Shown here: positions 61,576 through 64,000 of the stretch, piece after piece
Layout of the letters: the number at the start of each line of letters is the position of its first letter
Position numbering within the stretch: position 1 is the stretch's first letter
Origin: Fusicatenibacter_A intestinipullorum
GTDB lineage: Bacteria; Bacillota; Negativicutes; Acidaminococcales; Acidaminococcaceae
NCBI GenBank assembly: GCA_019117495.1
Contig: DWZP01000004.1
Coordinates: 140,242-204,241 of the forward strand
Direction of reading: 5' to 3'
Length of the DNA stretch: 64,000 bases
Program-made: the position numbers and the translations under genes
Notes under the pieces: generated by a model
The model's input: the letters and a program-made list of their open reading frames with translations, nothing else
What the model was told of the DNA's origin: nothing
Database searches by the model: none

Positions 61576-62595
61576 TTATCTATTTTTATACATTTTTTCG
61601 TAATACTTCTGGTATTCGCCACTGATGATTTCCTGCCACCAGACCTTATTGGCTAAATACCAGTCAATAGTTTTAGCTATGCCGTCCTCGAACTTTGTCT
61701 GTGGAAGCCATCCAAGTTCATTGTGTATTTTGGTCGGGTCAATCGCATAACGCCTGTCGTGACCGGGACGGTCTTTAACAAAAGTAATTAAATCTTCGCT
61801 TTTGCCAAGTGCCTTTAAAATAATCTTTACTACATCCAAATTGCTCTTTTCGTTATGCCCGCCAACGTTGTAAACTTCACCATCACGTCCCTCGCGGATG
61901 ATTAAATCAATCGCACTGCAATGGTCTTCAACATACAGCCAGTCGCGCACGTTAGCGCCATCGCCATAAACAGGCAGTGCTTTATCGTGCAGAGCGTTGA
62001 TAATCATTAACGGAATCAACTTTTCGGGGAAGTGATACGGGCCATAGTTGTTAGAGCAACGCGAAATCGTTACCGGCAAACCGTAAGTGCGGTGATATGC
62101 TAAAACCAGTAAATCCGCACTGGCTTTAGACGCAGAATAAGGACTGGAAGTATGCAGCGGCGTTGTTTCCGTAAAGAACAAATCCGGCCTGTCCAGCGGC
62201 AAGTCACCATAAACTTCATCCGTGCTAACCTGGTGATAACGCTTAATGCCGTACTTGCGGCAGGCATCCATCAACACTCCCGTGCCAATAACATTGGTTT
62301 TTAAAAACAGCTCCGGCTCTAAAATGCTGCGATCAACATGGCTTTCCGCCGCAAAGTTTACCACAACATTAGGCTTTTCTCCCTCAAACAAGCTGTAAAC
62401 AAAATCACGGTCGGCGATATCGCCGCGCACAAACTTAAAGTTCGGCTGCTCCATCGCATCCTTTAAGCTGCTTAAATTGCCAGCATATGTCAGCTTATCC
62501 AAGCAAATAAATTCATCCTCCGGATGATGCTTAAGGTGATAATATATAAAGTTGCTTCCTATAAACCCGGCCCCGCCGGTTATGATGAGTTTCAT
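61576..62595 (-). CDS. rfbB: dTDP-glucose 4,6-dehydratase
   Basis: A 339-aa short-chain dehydrogenase making dTDP-4-keto-6-deoxyglucose, the second step toward dTDP-rhamnose and related sugars of surface polysaccharide. MKLIITGGAGFIGSNF gives the NAD site. The T-D-E-V-Y-G active-site segment (about 120-125) and Y-S-A-S-K (about 146-150) are intact. The ATG at 62595 gives the normal N-terminus, but has no clear ribosome site; an in-frame ATG at 62628, one base after the upstream gene, could add 11 residues by coupled translation. No rfbA, rfbC or rfbD lie next to it here. Confidence 0.94.
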   Translation of the reverse strand: MKLIITGGAGFIGSNFIYYHLKHHPEDEFICLDKLTYAGNLSSLKDAMEQPNFKFVRGDIADRDFVYSLFEGEKPNVVVNFAAESHVDRSILEPELFLKTNVIGTGVLMDACRKYGIKRYHQVSTDEVYGDLPLDRPDLFFTETTPLHTSSPYSASKASADLLVLAYHRTYGLPVTISRCSNNYGPYHFPEKLIPLMIINALHDKALPVYGDGANVRDWLYVEDHCSAIDLIIREGRDGEVYNVGGHNEKSNLDVVKIILKALGKSEDLITFVKDRPGHDRRYAIDPTKIHNELGWLPQTKFEDGIAKTIDWYLANKVWWQEIISGEYQKYYEKMYKNR

Positions 62596-62629
62596 TGGTA
62601 ATATCAATTTTGTTAATAAATTAAACATC

Positions 62630-63160
62630 TTATAAACTTGTTGTTTTTTCTTCTATTCTTTTATTTTTTATTTTTAAATATTTTTCATCATTATTTTTAT
62701 TAATTTCAAATAACTTCTTTTTTAGTTTAATGTATTTAGGATTTGATTTTAGTTTAGGAATATCACCAGAATTTACAATTCTTGCAAATACTTTAGAAGT
62801 GTACATTTTCAATAAATTATTTCGTTGAAAAATTATGATAGTATTTAGAATCTGTTCTATAGCATCAATAGTTCTCGTTCCTTTTAACTCTATAAAAATA
62901 AAATTATTATATTTTAGAGAATAATTTATTACCAAATAATCACATCTAGAATCTTTATCATTAATCATATGATTATCAACATGATATTTTGCATTTTTAG
63001 AATTATTTTTATTATATAATCTATACTCCTTGTTATTTTCTTCACAAACTATCTCCGCACGTTCATCTTTAAATTCGCAACAATTTGTGTGACGATATAA
63101 ACAAAAGGTATTTGACGATATGCATAGTTCAGCATTTTTACAAACCATTATTTTCACCAT
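62630..63160 (-). CDS. Putative PD-(D/E)XK-type nuclease partner of an AAA ATPase
   Basis: A 176-aa AT-rich gene with no family I can name. The middle shows D-Y-L-V (in SRCDYLV, about residue 74) and I-E-L-K-G (about 90), the Asp and Glu-x-Lys spacing of a PD-(D/E)XK nuclease. The N-terminus has several Cys (C-x4-C, C-x6-C) that may bind metal. It overlaps the ATPase gene by 23 nt from the ATG at 63160, or 11 nt if the ATG at 63148 is used. The ATPase-plus-nuclease order is that of many anti-phage modules. Function is inference; the nuclease call rests on one motif. Confidence 0.5.
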   Translation of the reverse strand: MVKIMVCKNAELCISSNTFCLYRHTNCCEFKDERAEIVCEENNKEYRLYNKNNSKNAKYHVDNHMINDKDSRCDYLVINYSLKYNNFIFIELKGTRTIDAIEQILNTIIIFQRNNLLKMYTSKVFARIVNSGDIPKLKSNPKYIKLKKKLFEINKNNDEKYLKIKNKRIEEKTTSL

Positions 63161-64000
63161 TCTGCTTATTTAATTCTAAAGATATAAGTTTATCAAACAA
63201 CAAATTAATGCCACCTGCAACCTCATCTATCTTTTCTGATTGTATTAACATCTCATCAGGATCAATAATATCTATCAACTTTCCTCCTTTTATATAGAAT
63301 GCGCCTACTTTTTTAGGATCTATTCTATACAAAATATCAATTATAGAATTTGCATTTATACTTTCTTTTTCTACTTTTCCAGAATACATAAGTAAATTTA
63401 CCGCATTTAAAATATATGGACTATGGGTAGTTATAAATATTTCACTATTTGTCAAATTTGCAGTCATAGCTATAAATTTAGTTACATCTAGCTGAGTTTG
63501 TGTAAACAAGTGTGCTTCTGGTTCTTCAATAACAAAAAAGAATTTTCTTTCATTAATGATACTTAAAATTAAAAAATTCAATATCCATAAAACTTCTTGT
63601 TGACCCGAAGACGCAAATTGAAATTCAATTTTTTGATTATTAATTATTATAAATTCTTTATCTTTTTCTAGTAAATAATGACCTTTTAAAATATCCTGTA
63701 CAATATTTTCATATTTTTTTATTTTTATTTCATTATTAAACTTACTAATATCATAATTATCTAAATAAATTTTCAAAGTTTTAAGTGGATTATTAGACCA
63801 TCTTAACTTCTTAAACGCATCCATTGCGCTAATAAAATTTTTTACTGTATAGTCAAATTTATCATTTTTTAATAAATCATAACTATTTTCTAAAGCAATT
63901 GTAGAAATTATACTTCTAGCCGCCGGTATATAAAGAGTATCTGCATCTTCATCAAAAATTTCTTTAATTTTAGCTTCATAACTGTTAATAACTTGAAATA
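63138..64000 (-). CDS. OLD/ABC-like AAA ATPase, C-terminal part, runs off the window
   Basis: The reading frame stays open from the stop at 63138 through 64000, so the ATG at 63824 is internal and the gene's start lies beyond the edge. Read from 64000 the protein goes F-Q-V-I-N-S-Y-E, then L-Y-I-P-A-A-R-S-I, a segment of AAA_15/AAA_21-type ATPases. The signature S-S-G-Q-Q-E, Walker B F-V-I-E-E-P-E-A-H-L-F and T-T-H-S-P-Y-I-L follow. The Walker A is beyond the window. These proteins include effector ATPases of Septu/OLD-like defence systems. Composition is about a quarter G+C by eye, far below the rest of the window. Confidence 0.75.
   Translation of the reverse strand, partial: FQVINSYEAKIKEIFDEDADTLYIPAARSIISTIALENSYDLLKNDKFDYTVKNFISAMDAFKKLRWSNNPLKTLKIYLDNYDISKFNNEIKIKKYENIVQDILKGHYLLEKDKEFIIINNQKIEFQFASSGQQEVLWILNFLILSIINERKFFFVIEEPEAHLFTQTQLDVTKFIAMTANLTNSEIFITTHSPYILNAVNLLMYSGKVEKESINANSIIDILYRIDPKKVGAFYIKGGKLIDIIDPDEMLIQSEKIDEVAGGINLLFDKLISLELNKQNGENNGL

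Noticed and set aside
63138..63824. A complete 228-aa ATPase starting at 63824
   Set aside because: The frame is open to the window edge with recognisable family sequence upstream, so the ATG is internal.
1..64000. CRISPR arrays, insertion sequences, prophage
   Set aside because: I saw no regularly spaced direct repeats, no transposase and no phage structural genes.

Overview
The window looks like a chromosome segment of a diderm Firmicute of the Negativicutes, of the Acidaminococcus/Phascolarctobacterium/Selenomonas kind. It pairs a Gram-positive gene set (divIVA-ylmH-sepF, T-box leaders, long-form hibernation factor, FloA, CsaB) with an outer-membrane feature, a 1.3 kb-residue autotransporter ending in a beta-barrel and a terminal Phe. 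The genus is an inference; no 16S rRNA lies in the window.

Layout. 1-61: start of a YhdT-like membrane protein. 238-1368: PepT-like peptidase. 1447-6878: autotransporter flanked by a small HTH protein and a divergent sigma-70-like factor. 6964-20580: long minus-strand block that, in transcription order, runs NfeD-floA-membrane protein-PPK2-radical SAM-pgeF-yggS-sepF-proC-ylmH-divIVA-phosphatase, then ileS under its own promoter and an Ile T-box. 20694-22410: class C beta-lactamase-fold hydrolase and tRNA-Asn. 22451-36454: a 13-gene anaerobic cobalamin operon under a cobalamin riboswitch. 36482-39972: YnzC-like protein, RluA-type synthase, class II aldolase, secreted phosphatase. 40057-44852: trpDCFBA behind a Trp T-box. 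44934-56476: secA-prfB (with a programmed frameshift)-DUF5693-csaB-ftsE-ftsX-M23 activator-ctp-SH3 protein. 56554-60527: hpf/raiA and an amino-acid ABC transporter with two duplicated binding lipoproteins. 60567-60770: an unassigned structured RNA. 60914-61519: HD-GYP protein. 61576-62595: rfbB. 62630-64000: very AT-rich ATPase plus PD-(D/E)XK-like pair running off the edge.

How the genes work together. The cobalamin operon covers the corrin steps from (cobalt-)precorrin-2 to adenosylcobinamide phosphate, including amidation, adenosylation and the aminopropanol arm. Lower-ligand genes (cobU/S/T) and the chelatase are not here. The trp operon starts at trpD, so trpE/trpG must lie elsewhere. 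FtsEX next to an M23 coiled-coil activator and a C-terminal processing protease forms a wall-cleavage unit for division, and SepF/DivIVA sit in the other division block.

The least explained items are the roughly 204-nt RNA upstream of the ABC transporter genes and the AT-rich ATPase/nuclease pair at the right edge, which resembles an anti-phage module. An alkaline-phosphatase-superfamily enzyme inside the cobalamin operon is a third.
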